Source: Aquimarina sp. Aq78
Lineage (GTDB): Bacteria > Bacteroidota > Bacteroidia > Flavobacteriales > Flavobacteriaceae
Assembly (NCBI RefSeq): GCF_900299525.1
Contig: NZ_OMKA01000029.1
Coordinates: 670,986 to 734,985, forward strand
Direction of reading: 5' to 3'
Length of the DNA stretch: 64,000 nt
The notes under the pieces were generated by a model that saw only the letters and a list, made by a program, of their open reading frames with translations, had not been told where the DNA came from and did not search any database. Of the stretch, positions 8,540-17,855 are shown one piece after another (position 1 is the stretch's first letter; each line of letters starts with the position of its first letter). Both the position numbers and the translations under genes were made by a program.

Positions 8540-11518
8540 CTAATTTTTCACAAACTTCTTATATTGAATACCCCCAAACTTGTTTTCATATATTACAAAA
8601 TATACTCCTGATTGATATTGAGAAACATCTAACTCGAAAGAATTTTGATTATCAAACCTTTTCTTTTCGATTCTTATTCCCATTATATCAGTTATCTCAA
8701 ACTCATTAATTTCTCGCGTATTTAATACTGTAATTTTATCTTTTGACGGATTTGGAACCACTTCTATACTACTTAGTAAATTCGAAGTATTCTGGAATTT
8801 ACTTAAACCACAATCTGGCTTATCATCAGAATTACTAAATAAGATAGCATAATCCCCTTCTGTCTGCACTAGAACAAATGAGCTTCCATACCAATTTGGA
8901 TAATACGTATTATCTAAACCTGCCAAACCAGAATTTGAAATGGTAATTTTTGGCCTATCTTGACCAAAAGAATGTTCAATATTACTCAAAAGGTCTACAT
9001 ACCAACTTGGGGTTCCATTGTTTGTATTTAATGCAAATTGATATAACCCATTATTAATCACATCCCAATTAAAAGAAAAGTTTACTACATTATCTAATGC
9101 TATATCCTTACCTAAAACATGGATTGATTTAAATTCCTTACTCTGACTAGTAGAAGGTAAAGAAGTATTTCTCGGAACCTGAAAAAAATCTAACCAACAC
9201 GAATTCCCTCCTGTATCTGTTGTTACAGTAATCGTAACTTGAGCTTCTGCACTAAGGCCTTCATGATCCGAAACTTTTAGCTCCACAACATATTTCCCAA
9301 ATTCTGTAAATGTAGTGGCAATCTCTTTTTCTGTACTTGTAACCCCATTGGGTAGTTTCCACAAATAAGTAATTTCATCACCATCCGGATCAAAAGAATC
9401 TTCTGCAGACAAAACAATACTTAACGGAGCAGTCCCAGATGTTTGAGAAGCTTTAATTTTTGCTACAGGACTATTATTATTTCCTTCATCTGGTTCGGTT
9501 CCAAAAAACAACTTATCATTTACATAAACAGGCATATAAGTTGTTTTTAAATAACTATCCGAATTTATTTCTTGCCTACTATAGTCATTAGATGGGTCCC
9601 AATGGCTAGTCCAGTTATCATCTTGACGAGATATTAACGCAAACTGAATTGATCTTGAACCATAAAAATAATTTGAGGCCCAATCAAACTCTACATAATA
9701 TATTCCTTTAGCCATATCCCAGGCTAAAATTTCACTTACTTTGGTGGGTTTTCCTTCAAAACCACTCTGATCATAGTATATTTCAACTGAAACATCTTCA
9801 ATACTTTGCCCCTGTTCAATTAGCTCTGAAATATTAAAAAAATAACGAACTTTTATATCGTCAATCATTCTAGGGGGATGCACAGTAGCATTTTTTATAG
9901 CTATTGTTATTTGTGATCGTTCTTTATTTTCCTGTTCAACTTTGGCTTCTACAAAATACTCATCTGTTTTAGGCTCTTTAGGAGGAAAATCCTGAATAGG
10001 AGAATCACCTTGTCCATAATAAAAATAGTGCCCAGCTAGTGCTCCTACTGCGCCTGCATTATAATCAATTGCAACTTCATTATAAACATAATCTGAGGTT
10101 TCATCTATATGATTATCTGAGGAATCCGGTCCACCAACCAATGCTCCCCACAAAATATGCTTATGTTTTTCGGGAACATCCATATTATTTGTTGATGATC
10201 CATGTGCAGCCCGGTGATGAGGATGTTCTGCATAATTATCAGAATACCCTACTAAGTATGACCTTTTTAAAGGGTTATCACCTAATATATAATCCATTTG
10301 AGTTTTAGCCCAATCTGAAAAATCTGTTCTTCCTGTGTATTTTCTATACACAAGAGCTTGAAATTGTGCGGCAGCATTATATCTGGCACTTCCCCATGCA
10401 TTTAAAAAAGAAAACCCTGCAGGGCTTTTTGCAAGATAAGCCCCATCACCACTATCCTGATGAGGAATTCCTGACCAATATTCCAAGTTCCATCTAAACA
10501 TATACCAATCTCTATCACTATTGGTGACAGGGGCCAGTTTTGCAAACACACCTCCCCATTTGGTATCCCAAGAATGTACCCAAATGTTTTGCCAGTTATC
10601 TTGAACAGATGCTATTATTTTACTCAGCCAGCCTGTATATCTCCCATTTGCATCAACACTTATAATATCTAAAAGATATTTTTGTTCTGAAGTAGCAATA
10701 TGAAGCCATATAGCCGCCCAGGAAAGCTCATCTTCATCAAATGATGAATTATAAAACCCTCCAGAATAACCGTTCCCTCGATGCAAAACAGCAAATTCAT
10801 ATAGAGCAACTGCTGTTTCCAGGCATTTCTTGGCATAATCTGGATCATCCTCTTTAAAATTAAGATAGGTTAAAGCTAATGACGCAGCTGCACCAGAAGC
10901 CTGATCACTTGCAGGACTCTCTTCTGTTGCAAAATAAGCTGGACGCGGGTATTCTTCTGATGATTGTAATTCTGGCGGTCCCCAATAATTATGATCCTCA
11001 CTACCTTCTCCTACCTGATAGCAGAATGCAATAACTTCTCCTGTTGGTTTTCTGAAAGTACTTCTTAAATAATAATCTGAAGACCATCGAAGAATCTCTT
11101 CAATATGAGCTCTTTCTCCTATTACATTAAAGGCCTCTTTAAATTCATAAAAAGCCCACTCCAAAGTAGAAGAAGCATAACTTTGGGGTAATCCAAATTT
11201 TACATGATCTCCGGCGTCATGATATCCTCCGCTTAAATCCATCGTTCCGTTACCGTCTGGATCCAAAATCTCTCTATATTCTGCAATAAAACTATCCGAT
11301 AGGTTGGTTAGGCTACCGTCTAATGGGATTCTAGAATCTTCGATTTCAGAATCCCCTCTCCATTCCAAACGTCCGCCGGTAATACCAATTCCGGATTTTT
11401 CTGCGTCATAAAAATATAGTGATTTCTGCAGTGCTTCTGCATAATTGTGATCCTGGGAATAAATCTTTCCCATCAACAAAATGACAATTGTAAAAAATAC
11501 TGGTTTTAAATTTCTCAT
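8540..11518 (-). CDS. Secreted GH9 cellulase with CBM3, PKD and T9SS domains
   Basis: A 992-residue extracellular endoglucanase that would hydrolyse beta-1,4-glucan. A signal peptide ends near residue 22. The GH9 catalytic domain spans about 24-510, with DAGD at 101-104 (base region), HHRAAHG near 434 and the second GH9 signature NEVAIDYNAG near 480 carrying the catalytic acid Glu. A CBM3-type cellulose-binding module follows (about 515-676), then a PKD domain (about 681-766). A domain of about 130 residues that I do not recognise comes next (773-906). Residues 919-992 are a T9SS type A sorting domain (VVPNPSKD, YQSGVYFV), so export by PorSS and surface attachment or release are expected. The gene is flanked by polA and a polA remnant, which may mean it was acquired. 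Confidence 0.93.
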   Translation of the reverse strand: MRNLKPVFFTIVILLMGKIYSQDHNYAEALQKSLYFYDAEKSGIGITGGRLEWRGDSEIEDSRIPLDGSLTNLSDSFIAEYREILDPDGNGTMDLSGGYHDAGDHVKFGLPQSYASSTLEWAFYEFKEAFNVIGERAHIEEILRWSSDYYLRSTFRKPTGEVIAFCYQVGEGSEDHNYWGPPELQSSEEYPRPAYFATEESPASDQASGAAASLALTYLNFKEDDPDYAKKCLETAVALYEFAVLHRGNGYSGGFYNSSFDEDELSWAAIWLHIATSEQKYLLDIISVDANGRYTGWLSKIIASVQDNWQNIWVHSWDTKWGGVFAKLAPVTNSDRDWYMFRWNLEYWSGIPHQDSGDGAYLAKSPAGFSFLNAWGSARYNAAAQFQALVYRKYTGRTDFSDWAKTQMDYILGDNPLKRSYLVGYSDNYAEHPHHRAAHGSSTNNMDVPEKHKHILWGALVGGPDSSDNHIDETSDYVYNEVAIDYNAGAVGALAGHYFYYGQGDSPIQDFPPKEPKTDEYFVEAKVEQENKERSQITIAIKNATVHPPRMIDDIKVRYFFNISELIEQGQSIEDVSVEIYYDQSGFEGKPTKVSEILAWDMAKGIYYVEFDWASNYFYGSRSIQFALISRQDDNWTSHWDPSNDYSRQEINSDSYLKTTYMPVYVNDKLFFGTEPDEGNNNSPVAKIKASQTSGTAPLSIVLSAEDSFDPDGDEITYLWKLPNGVTSTEKEIATTFTEFGKYVVELKVSDHEGLSAEAQVTITVTTDTGGNSCWLDFFQVPRNTSLPSTSQSKEFKSIHVLGKDIALDNVVNFSFNWDVINNGLYQFALNTNNGTPSWYVDLLSNIEHSFGQDRPKITISNSGLAGLDNTYYPNWYGSSFVLVQTEGDYAILFSNSDDKPDCGLSKFQNTSNLLSSIEVVPNPSKDKITVLNTREINEFEITDIMGIRIEKKRFDNQNSFELDVSQYQSGVYFVIYENKFGGIQYKKFVKN

Positions 11519-11810
11519 AATTTATTTAGGTTTTAAAAGTTTACAATATTGAAATAAAGTATCCTTAACAGCTTAAAATATTACTGTTTAAAATATTTTT
11601 CTTTACAATAACTCTCTTCTATCTCCCTATAAATAACTTTACAAAATTTGAACAACCGATACTTTTTACATGCAAGAATCTTAACAAACTATAAATGCTA
11701 TTCTGTTTTGTTCATATAAAATTACAAACAAAATTTTTCGCAAAAAATCATTTGTTGTTATTTTTAGATAAAACTAGCCTAAAAGTTTATTTCAGTTACA
11801 ATATCTTCTG
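11519..11810. other. AT-rich intergenic stretch upstream of the cellulase gene
   Basis: No gene or clear hairpin was seen. It must hold the minus-strand cellulase promoter, but no good TAnnTTTG box could be assigned. Confidence 0.4.
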
Positions 11811-11819
11811 GTGTGATTG

Positions 11820-11954
11820 CACAAAAAATTAAAAGCAAATAGTTCCAAAACCAAATTAAAAAGTATCAAAACCGAAATGAAAAATGCCTATACTTTAGAG
11901 GCACCATTAGATGTAGATCTTGGATTGGGTAAAGACTGGCTAGAAGCTTATTAA
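11820..11954 (+). pseudogene. Remnant of a second polA 3' end
   Basis: Bases 11865-11954 encode the last 29 codons and stop of a DNA polymerase I and match the intact polA end (8262-8351) at 82 of 90 bases. The frame stays open upstream to 11820, where CACAAAAAATTAAAAG again matches polA (HKKLK region near 8154). The codons in between, including the polymerase motif C QVHDE, are missing, so an internal deletion has occurred. It cannot encode a working enzyme. Whether it comes from duplication of the local gene or from foreign DNA is not settled by this sequence. Confidence 0.85.
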
Positions 11955-11988
11955 AAATATCAATTTAAAACAGTGTAGAAAATTCAAT

Positions 11989-12043
11989 GTAAAACAAAGA
12001 GCCCCTAAAGGTATTGATGACCTCTAGGGGCTCTTTGTTTTAC
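11989..12043. terminator. Perfect bidirectional terminator
   Basis: A 19-bp perfect inverted repeat (arms 11989-12007 and 12025-12043), with further pairing AGGT/ACCT inside, ends in TTTGTTTTAC on both strands. It can stop both the polA remnant (plus) and the lipoprotein gene (minus, ending at 12049). Confidence 0.85.
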
Positions 12044-12048
12044 TTATT

Positions 12049-12558
12049 TTATTTTTCAAAAACCAATATCAGGGTAGCGTCAACAAAAACCAAAGTATTA
12101 CTATCATCTCTAGTCAATAAATCAATATCCATCTTTTTAGAAGTTATTTGATTATTTACCAATGTTAGCACTAGGGTTTTTTCTACTTCATCAAATGTAT
12201 ATGATAATGTTACAGTTTCATTTTCACGCACAAAAGTTCCGGTTATATCTTCTGAAAAACATTCTATATTTTGTGTTTCCACTCCATTAGTATCCGATTC
12301 CAACTCAAGAAAAGTAAGCTTTCCTTTAAATGTATTATCATCATTTAAAGTAAGAAAAGAGCTATCATGGCAATCGGTCTCTGATGTTTGATTCTCTGAT
12401 GTTGTTCCGTCATTATTGATATCCGAGGTAGGATTAGTAGTATATGTAACCAATTTGTAAGTGCCAAATATCGGAAGCTTTACATCCCCAGAATCATCAT
12501 TAGAAGAGCAGGATGTGAGTCCAAATACAGCTAAAAAAAATAAAAATTTTAAGTTCAT
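12049..12558 (-). CDS. Lipocalin-like lipoprotein
   Basis: A 169-residue lipoprotein. The N terminus is a lipoprotein signal peptide with lipobox LTSC (Cys17), followed by a Ser/Asn/Asp linker typical of Bacteroidota surface lipoproteins. The rest is a run of beta strands (GTYKLVTYTT, SSFLTLNDDNTFKG, GTFVRENETVTLSY, TLVLTLVNNQI) in the order seen in small lipocalin-like domains of this phylum. Ligand and function are unknown. The bidirectional terminator follows its stop; the serine hydrolase gene lies 49 bases upstream in the same direction, so they may share a transcript. Confidence 0.7.
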   Translation of the reverse strand: MNLKFLFFLAVFGLTSCSSNDDSGDVKLPIFGTYKLVTYTTNPTSDINNDGTTSENQTSETDCHDSSFLTLNDDNTFKGKLTFLELESDTNGVETQNIECFSEDITGTFVRENETVTLSYTFDEVEKTLVLTLVNNQITSKKMDIDLLTRDDSNTLVFVDATLILVFEK

Positions 12559-12607
12559 TTCAGCAAATATTAAAAGTTAAGCCGGTCAAAACTAAAGATC
12601 ATTTCAC

Positions 12608-13804
12608 CTATTGATTTTGACCTATTTCTTTATAAAAATCATAATAATTTAAAAAAGTAGGAATCACCGGTCCATTAAATGGATTGGGACCATTAAATAA
12701 CACACAAACACCAATGTTATTATCTGGATCAATTAACAATTGTGTTTTATATTGATTTACATTACCCCCGTGATACATTACTCTTCTGCCTCTATAATCC
12801 AAAACTCGCCAACCTTTTGCATAATATGAATCTGTTACTCCATCCCACAGATTAACATAGGTATCTTCATCACTAGTACAAATAATAGGATTAAAAATAT
12901 CACTCAAACTTTCTTTTGATATAACATCTGGACGATATCCCAACAACACCTTTAAATACTCTCCCATATCAGAGATTGACGCATTAATTCCTCCTGCAGC
13001 AGCTACATTATAATAATTTTTATGAATCTCTGTAACCCTGTATTTGTTTGAATAATGATTATACTTATGTGGTAAAGCTACATTATCATTCTTTTTTATT
13101 GCCGAATATGTACTTGATGCTGTACGCATCCCTGCCGGATCAAATACCCTCTCTTTAAGAAGGGTTTCAAACGATTTCTCGGTTTGGTTTTCCATTATTT
13201 TTTCAATAACCGAAAATATTGCATTTTGATATTCGTAATCTACGCCCTCTTTGGATACAACTCCTTTTCTTTTAAAATTCCTGATAATTTGTTCTAAAGA
13301 CCAACCTTTTTGTATAAGCTTGGTATATGTATAGGGATAAAGTCCTGTTGTATGTGATAATAAATGATTTACTTTAAGTCGATCTGCCTGTTCACTATTT
13401 CTTAAACTAAATGTTTTTACTGATTCCCTAACTTTTTGATCCCATTGTAATTCATCACGATCTACTAAATTTCCTGCCAAAACTGCCGTCACACCCTTGG
13501 ATAAACTTGCGATTCTAAAGACTGTATTTACATCTACAGAATCCTGTGTATGAATTTCTTTTACCCCAAAGCCCCTTTTATAAATAACAGCATCACCCTT
13601 AACCACCACGACTGCTGCTCCAGGGCATTCTGAAACATTAAAATTAGTAGCAAAAAACTTTTCATAATGTTCTAAAAAGAAAGATATAGAATCCTTTTTT
13701 GATACTTCTGGTTTCTCCTCAAATACAACAACTCTTTCTTTAGGTTTTGACGTAGTACAAGCCACTAAAAAAACCAGAGTTAATACAACATAAAAATACT
13801 TCAT
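12608..13804 (-). CDS. Beta-lactamase-family serine hydrolase lipoprotein
   Basis: A 398-residue member of the class C beta-lactamase / penicillin-binding-protein-like family (AmpC-EstB fold). A lipoprotein signal ends at Cys16 (VFLVAC). The catalytic triad motifs are visible: S100-L-S-K103, Y192-Q-N194 and HGG near 350 in place of KTG. Family members act as D-amino-acid peptidases, esterases or amidases; antibiotic resistance cannot be inferred. The DUF5916 gene ends 70 bases upstream on the same strand. Confidence 0.85.
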   Translation of the reverse strand: MKYFYVVLTLVFLVACTTSKPKERVVVFEEKPEVSKKDSISFFLEHYEKFFATNFNVSECPGAAVVVVKGDAVIYKRGFGVKEIHTQDSVDVNTVFRIASLSKGVTAVLAGNLVDRDELQWDQKVRESVKTFSLRNSEQADRLKVNHLLSHTTGLYPYTYTKLIQKGWSLEQIIRNFKRKGVVSKEGVDYEYQNAIFSVIEKIMENQTEKSFETLLKERVFDPAGMRTASSTYSAIKKNDNVALPHKYNHYSNKYRVTEIHKNYYNVAAAGGINASISDMGEYLKVLLGYRPDVISKESLSDIFNPIICTSDEDTYVNLWDGVTDSYYAKGWRVLDYRGRRVMYHGGNVNQYKTQLLIDPDNNIGVCVLFNGPNPFNGPVIPTFLNYYDFYKEIGQNQ

Positions 13805-13874
13805 ATTACGACATTCTATATTGTCGCAAAATACGTTTAATATTATTTATTGTATAAAAACTTTTTCAGAAACT

Positions 13875-16568
13875 TTACAATACAAAGCGATATGTTGCTT
13901 TAATTAAAAATGTGTTCTCTGGCTGCTGATTCAGAATCTGATTATCCAAACTTTTAAATAGATCATCAGTAGCATTTCCATCTCCGGTAACCCCTTGTGA
14001 CCATACCAAAAATATTTCGGAACCAGGAATATATTCCCAACGCAACACTAGATTAGAACGAAACTGAACAAATGCAAAATCAGGATTGTCAATAGTATAA
14101 TCTACATTACCATCTCTATTTTCATCTACAGAATACTCATCATCTGCAAACGAAATCTGATCCTGATCATACCATGTTACACGTTCATTAAGATCTTTTG
14201 CAATTGGATTATTAACACTATTGAAATCTGTATACCTCCCTCGAGATATAAACGGTTGTCCATAATACTGAATCGTAAGGTTCGGATTAATACTATAATT
14301 TAATCGTATACTCGCACTTAGAGTTTGTTGATCAATGTTAGCGGTTATATATCTCGGTGTACCATTAAAATCAACATCGGTAACATATTGTGTTTTACTA
14401 CGGCGTCGTACAAATTCTGGATTCACAGACATACTAAACGAATTAAATGGCTGATACCTAAGTCTTAACACGTATCTTTTGAAAGAAAAATTATTCTGCT
14501 TCGTCCATGAATTTACATGACCGACAGTAAAATTAAATTTCTTTCTTTGATCTGATCCAAAAAACAACACTCCTATATTTTCTTCAGAGAATCTCCAACG
14601 AGGACCACCACGCAGAACTGTATTGGTAAAAATTCGAGGTTTATGAATCATTTCTACCTCGGTCCACCAATTGTTCTTATAATCAATATTTCCTCCTAAA
14701 ACGTATTCAATACGATTATAGTTACCTTCGAAATCAAATGCTGATGATTGGTTAAATCTAAGATTAGCTCTTCTATAAAATTTGGTAGGTTTTAAAAAGA
14801 GGTAACGAAGGTTTGCAAATTGTCTAATATCATCTGCTTGTCGTAAAAAACCGATATCATTTAATTCTAATTCTGGAGAACGCCAATAAATTCCTCCTCC
14901 ATATCTCCAATTTCCACCTCCGGATTTCCCTCCTCTAAGCTTACCACCAGTTCCGGTAAGTGAAGTACGATTAGGATCTAAGTTTACATGATCTGCATCA
15001 ATACGCTGAAAAAGATGTGTGAGTGAATTCTGAGTATTTTCGATAGCTTCTTCAGAACCTTCAACATGACTAGCTACAATATTACCTTCTACAAAATACT
15101 TTCTATCTTTCCAGTTATGTCTAAAATCTAATCCTGCTGTGTATGCAGATTTCCGAAGAAGATTAAGATTATTTTCTCTTGTTCCTGCTACTTCTGATGT
15201 CTCATCTGTATTTGGATCATCCTCATCTATATCAAAAGTGTCTCCAAGATTTCGATTAGTGGCTGTAATAATTCCACCAATAAATGAGTTACGCTGATTA
15301 AAGTCCTTCTGTACCCTACCTACCATATAATTGGTTAATGGCTCTACAATAGCTTCTCTTTCATTTCCATTCTCATCTTCAATTTTGGCAATTTCTCTAG
15401 AAGTTACACTCTCCAAAATACCAATAGACCATCCATCTTTGGTTTTTCCGCTAAACTTTGCAGCTCCAAGAATTGTGGTATTAGTGGGCTTATCTATAAA
15501 TTCATTATCAATTCCTGAGATTGAACCTTGCGGGCTTCTTCCAATTCTACGAGAATAAAATAAATTATCCTGATTATTAGCAAAACGGTAATCAAAAATA
15601 TTTTTATTTTCTACGAAAAAAGGTCGTTGTTCTCTAAAGAAAATCTGAAATCCATCTAATGCAATAGCAGCCGGATCAGCTTCAACTTGCCCAAAATCCG
15701 GATTTACAGTTAGATCCAAAGTTAGATCATTTGTGATTCCGATTTTAGCATCCAATCCTCCATTTAATTTAAAATCTTCACCATCTCTAAACGGGTTTCC
15801 TTCTTCTTCAGGATACGTATCAAATTGTGTCACTGCGAATGGTTGGATTTCTAATTGTTTTTGCGCTTCGATATTAATCAAACCATGCAACTCTCCAAAT
15901 TCACTTATAAATCCAGGAGCATCTCTAGGGATTCGTTGCCAAACTGATCGCTCAGCTTTTCGAAAAAACAGTCTGTTTACCTGAAGCCCCCATACCTGTT
16001 CTTTGCTTTTACCAAATTTTACCTGGCTTAAAGGTATTTTTATTTCTGCGGTCCACCCTTCATCATCTATATTACTTGCTGCATACCATATTGGATTCCA
16101 ACTACTATCCCAGTTATCACCATTTCGCGAAACAAACTCATCCCCCTTCACTCCTGCCGCTGTTATAGTAAAAGAAAACGCTGTTCTCTTATCGTGATAT
16201 GTATCTAAGATAAGTGTAATACGATCCCCAGCAAAACCGTCTCTTCTCGATAGTCTTTTTTCTATTTTATCTGGTTCGGTATCATAACATCGATACGCTA
16301 CATATAGATATTTCTGATCATATACAATTTTGAATTTAGTCTCTTGACTTGGAGGCGTATTTTCATCAGGCTCATTTTCAATAAAATCACCTGCCCATTC
16401 TACCACATCCCAACCAGGTTCATCAATTAAACCATTAATTGTTAATCCTTCGGCATTATTAAGTAGTTTTGTAGTGTAAATTCGTTTTTTAACTGTACCT
16501 GTAGAATCTTGTGCAGTAGAAATAATAGGAACCAAAAAGAGTACCAATAAATAGGTATAACATTTCAT
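13875..16568 (-). CDS. DUF5916 outer-membrane protein with CBM9-like N-terminal domain
   Basis: An 897-residue protein with a signal peptide (to about residue 19), a CBM9-like sugar-binding domain (about 30-230, with IDEPGWD and the AGDRITLILDTY-type strand) and a long C-terminal region of alternating aromatic strands ending in RFVL. This ending is typical of outer-membrane beta-barrels. It matches the DUF5916 family. Function is not established; a role in binding or moving carbohydrate-linked substrates is inference. ATG 16568 starts a good signal peptide. Confidence 0.85.
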   Translation of the reverse strand: MKCYTYLLVLFLVPIISTAQDSTGTVKKRIYTTKLLNNAEGLTINGLIDEPGWDVVEWAGDFIENEPDENTPPSQETKFKIVYDQKYLYVAYRCYDTEPDKIEKRLSRRDGFAGDRITLILDTYHDKRTAFSFTITAAGVKGDEFVSRNGDNWDSSWNPIWYAASNIDDEGWTAEIKIPLSQVKFGKSKEQVWGLQVNRLFFRKAERSVWQRIPRDAPGFISEFGELHGLINIEAQKQLEIQPFAVTQFDTYPEEEGNPFRDGEDFKLNGGLDAKIGITNDLTLDLTVNPDFGQVEADPAAIALDGFQIFFREQRPFFVENKNIFDYRFANNQDNLFYSRRIGRSPQGSISGIDNEFIDKPTNTTILGAAKFSGKTKDGWSIGILESVTSREIAKIEDENGNEREAIVEPLTNYMVGRVQKDFNQRNSFIGGIITATNRNLGDTFDIDEDDPNTDETSEVAGTRENNLNLLRKSAYTAGLDFRHNWKDRKYFVEGNIVASHVEGSEEAIENTQNSLTHLFQRIDADHVNLDPNRTSLTGTGGKLRGGKSGGGNWRYGGGIYWRSPELELNDIGFLRQADDIRQFANLRYLFLKPTKFYRRANLRFNQSSAFDFEGNYNRIEYVLGGNIDYKNNWWTEVEMIHKPRIFTNTVLRGGPRWRFSEENIGVLFFGSDQRKKFNFTVGHVNSWTKQNNFSFKRYVLRLRYQPFNSFSMSVNPEFVRRRSKTQYVTDVDFNGTPRYITANIDQQTLSASIRLNYSINPNLTIQYYGQPFISRGRYTDFNSVNNPIAKDLNERVTWYDQDQISFADDEYSVDENRDGNVDYTIDNPDFAFVQFRSNLVLRWEYIPGSEIFLVWSQGVTGDGNATDDLFKSLDNQILNQQPENTFLIKATYRFVL

Positions 16569-16765
16569 GATGATTAGAAGTTTGATGATTGATATAACTA
16601 AGATGACAGAAATTATTTTAGTTTGTCACACTTTATGTCATTTTTTAGTAAAAAATTAACAGGAGAAGGTGATTATGGAGCATAAAACAAACAAGACAAC
16701 TTGTTATTACATTAATGTAGCTGAAAACCAATGCATCATACTTTAAAAATAATATCTATTACCTG

Positions 16766-16796
16766 TTTGCTATATAAATATATAATTGTACATTTG
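16766..16796 (+). promoter_or_regulatory. Bacteroidota-type promoter of rplM-rpsI
   Basis: TTTG at 16766-16769 (-33) and TACATTTG at 16789-16796 (-10), 19 bases apart, match the TTTG/TAnnTTTG consensus. The leader to the GTG start is about 45 bases. Confidence 0.75.
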
Positions 16797-16849
16797 CACC
16801 CCTATTTTATATAGGAAAAGGAATGTTTAATTAAGTAAAAATAATTAGT

Positions 16850-17305
16850 GTGGACACATTAAGTTACAAAACAGTATCTGCCAACAAAGCTACCGTTACA
16901 AAAGAATGGTTGCATGTAGATGCTGAGGGACAGACTTTAGGGCGTCTTTCTTCTGTAGTTGCATTACTACTAAGAGGAAAACACAAGCCTAACTTTACCC
17001 CACACGTTGATTGCGGTGATAATGTTATCATTACCAATGCCGAGAAAATCAACTTAACAGGAAAAAAGTGGACAGATAAATCGTATATCCGTCACACTGG
17101 ATACCCTGGAGGGCAAAGAAGTCTTACTGCTCAGGAATTGTATGACAAAAATCCAGAGCGTTTAATTGAAAAAGCGGTAAAAGGAATGTTACCTAAGAAC
17201 AAATTAGGTGCAGTTTTATTCCGTAATTTAAAGGTATATGCAGGAGCAGATCACAGTCAGGAAGCTCAGCAACCTAAAACTGTTAACTTAAACGAATTTA
17301 AGTAA
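16850..17305 (+). CDS. rplM: Large ribosomal subunit protein uL13
   Basis: A 151-residue L13, an early assembly protein of the 50S subunit. The family pattern is clear: WLHVDAEGQTLGRLSS, LLRGKHKPNFTPHVDCGD, HTGYPGG and GMLPKNKLG. The start is GTG at 16850, giving the MDTLSYKTVSANKATV N terminus usual in Flavobacteria. It overlaps rpsI by one base (TAATG), so the two are translationally coupled, as in most bacteria. Confidence 0.97.
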   Translation: MDTLSYKTVSANKATVTKEWLHVDAEGQTLGRLSSVVALLLRGKHKPNFTPHVDCGDNVIITNAEKINLTGKKWTDKSYIRHTGYPGGQRSLTAQELYDKNPERLIEKAVKGMLPKNKLGAVLFRNLKVYAGADHSQEAQQPKTVNLNEFK

Positions 17306-17727
17306 TGGAAGTTATTCACAAAATTGGTCGTAGAAAAACGGCTGTAGCCAGAGTATATCTTAAAGAAGGTTCTGGAAAGATCGTGGTAAACAAAAAAGAT
17401 TTAAATGATTATTTCCCTACTGCTACATTGCAGTACAAAGTAAACCAACCATTGGTTTTAACAGGAAATGATGGAAAATTTGACATCTTGGTAAATGTTT
17501 ACGGTGGTGGTATCACAGGACAAGCTGAAGCAATACGTTTAGCAATATCAAGAGCAATGTGTACTTTTGATACAGATGAAGCTGAAGAAACAGAAGACGG
17601 AAAAGCAACAGGAAACAGAGGTATTCTTAAGCCAGAAGGTTTATTGACCAGAGATCCAAGAATGGTAGAACGTAAGAAATTCGGTCAGAAGAAAGCTCGT
17701 AAGAAATTCCAGTTCTCTAAACGTTAA
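17305..17727 (+). CDS. rpsI: Small ribosomal subunit protein uS9 with acidic insertion
   Basis: A 140-residue S9; its C-terminal tail contacts P-site tRNA. The N-terminal GRRKTAVARV, the VYGGGITGQAEAIR core and the conserved FGQKKARKKFQFSKR tail are all present. It is about 12 residues longer than the ~128 usual for the family because of an acidic stretch (FDTDEAEETEDGKATGN, about 94-110) in the loop before LLTRD. The frame is intact on both sides, so this is an insertion and not an error of frame. Confidence 0.97.
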   Translation: MEVIHKIGRRKTAVARVYLKEGSGKIVVNKKDLNDYFPTATLQYKVNQPLVLTGNDGKFDILVNVYGGGITGQAEAIRLAISRAMCTFDTDEAEETEDGKATGNRGILKPEGLLTRDPRMVERKKFGQKKARKKFQFSKR

Positions 17728-17855
17728 TTTATTAAAACAGTATTTGTTGTTACCTCAATTCATGAGGGGTTAGTTTAGCATCTAAATGCACAAGGCCATA
17801 CAAAAAGTAGTCACTTGAGCATTGCTAATTCAACAGAACGTAAACTATTACAAAA

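Noticed and set aside
12608..13804. Antibiotic-resistance beta-lactamase
   Set aside because: The SxxK and YxN motifs fit the wider class C-like serine hydrolase family, but HGG replaces KTG and the protein is a lipoprotein. Resistance cannot be claimed.
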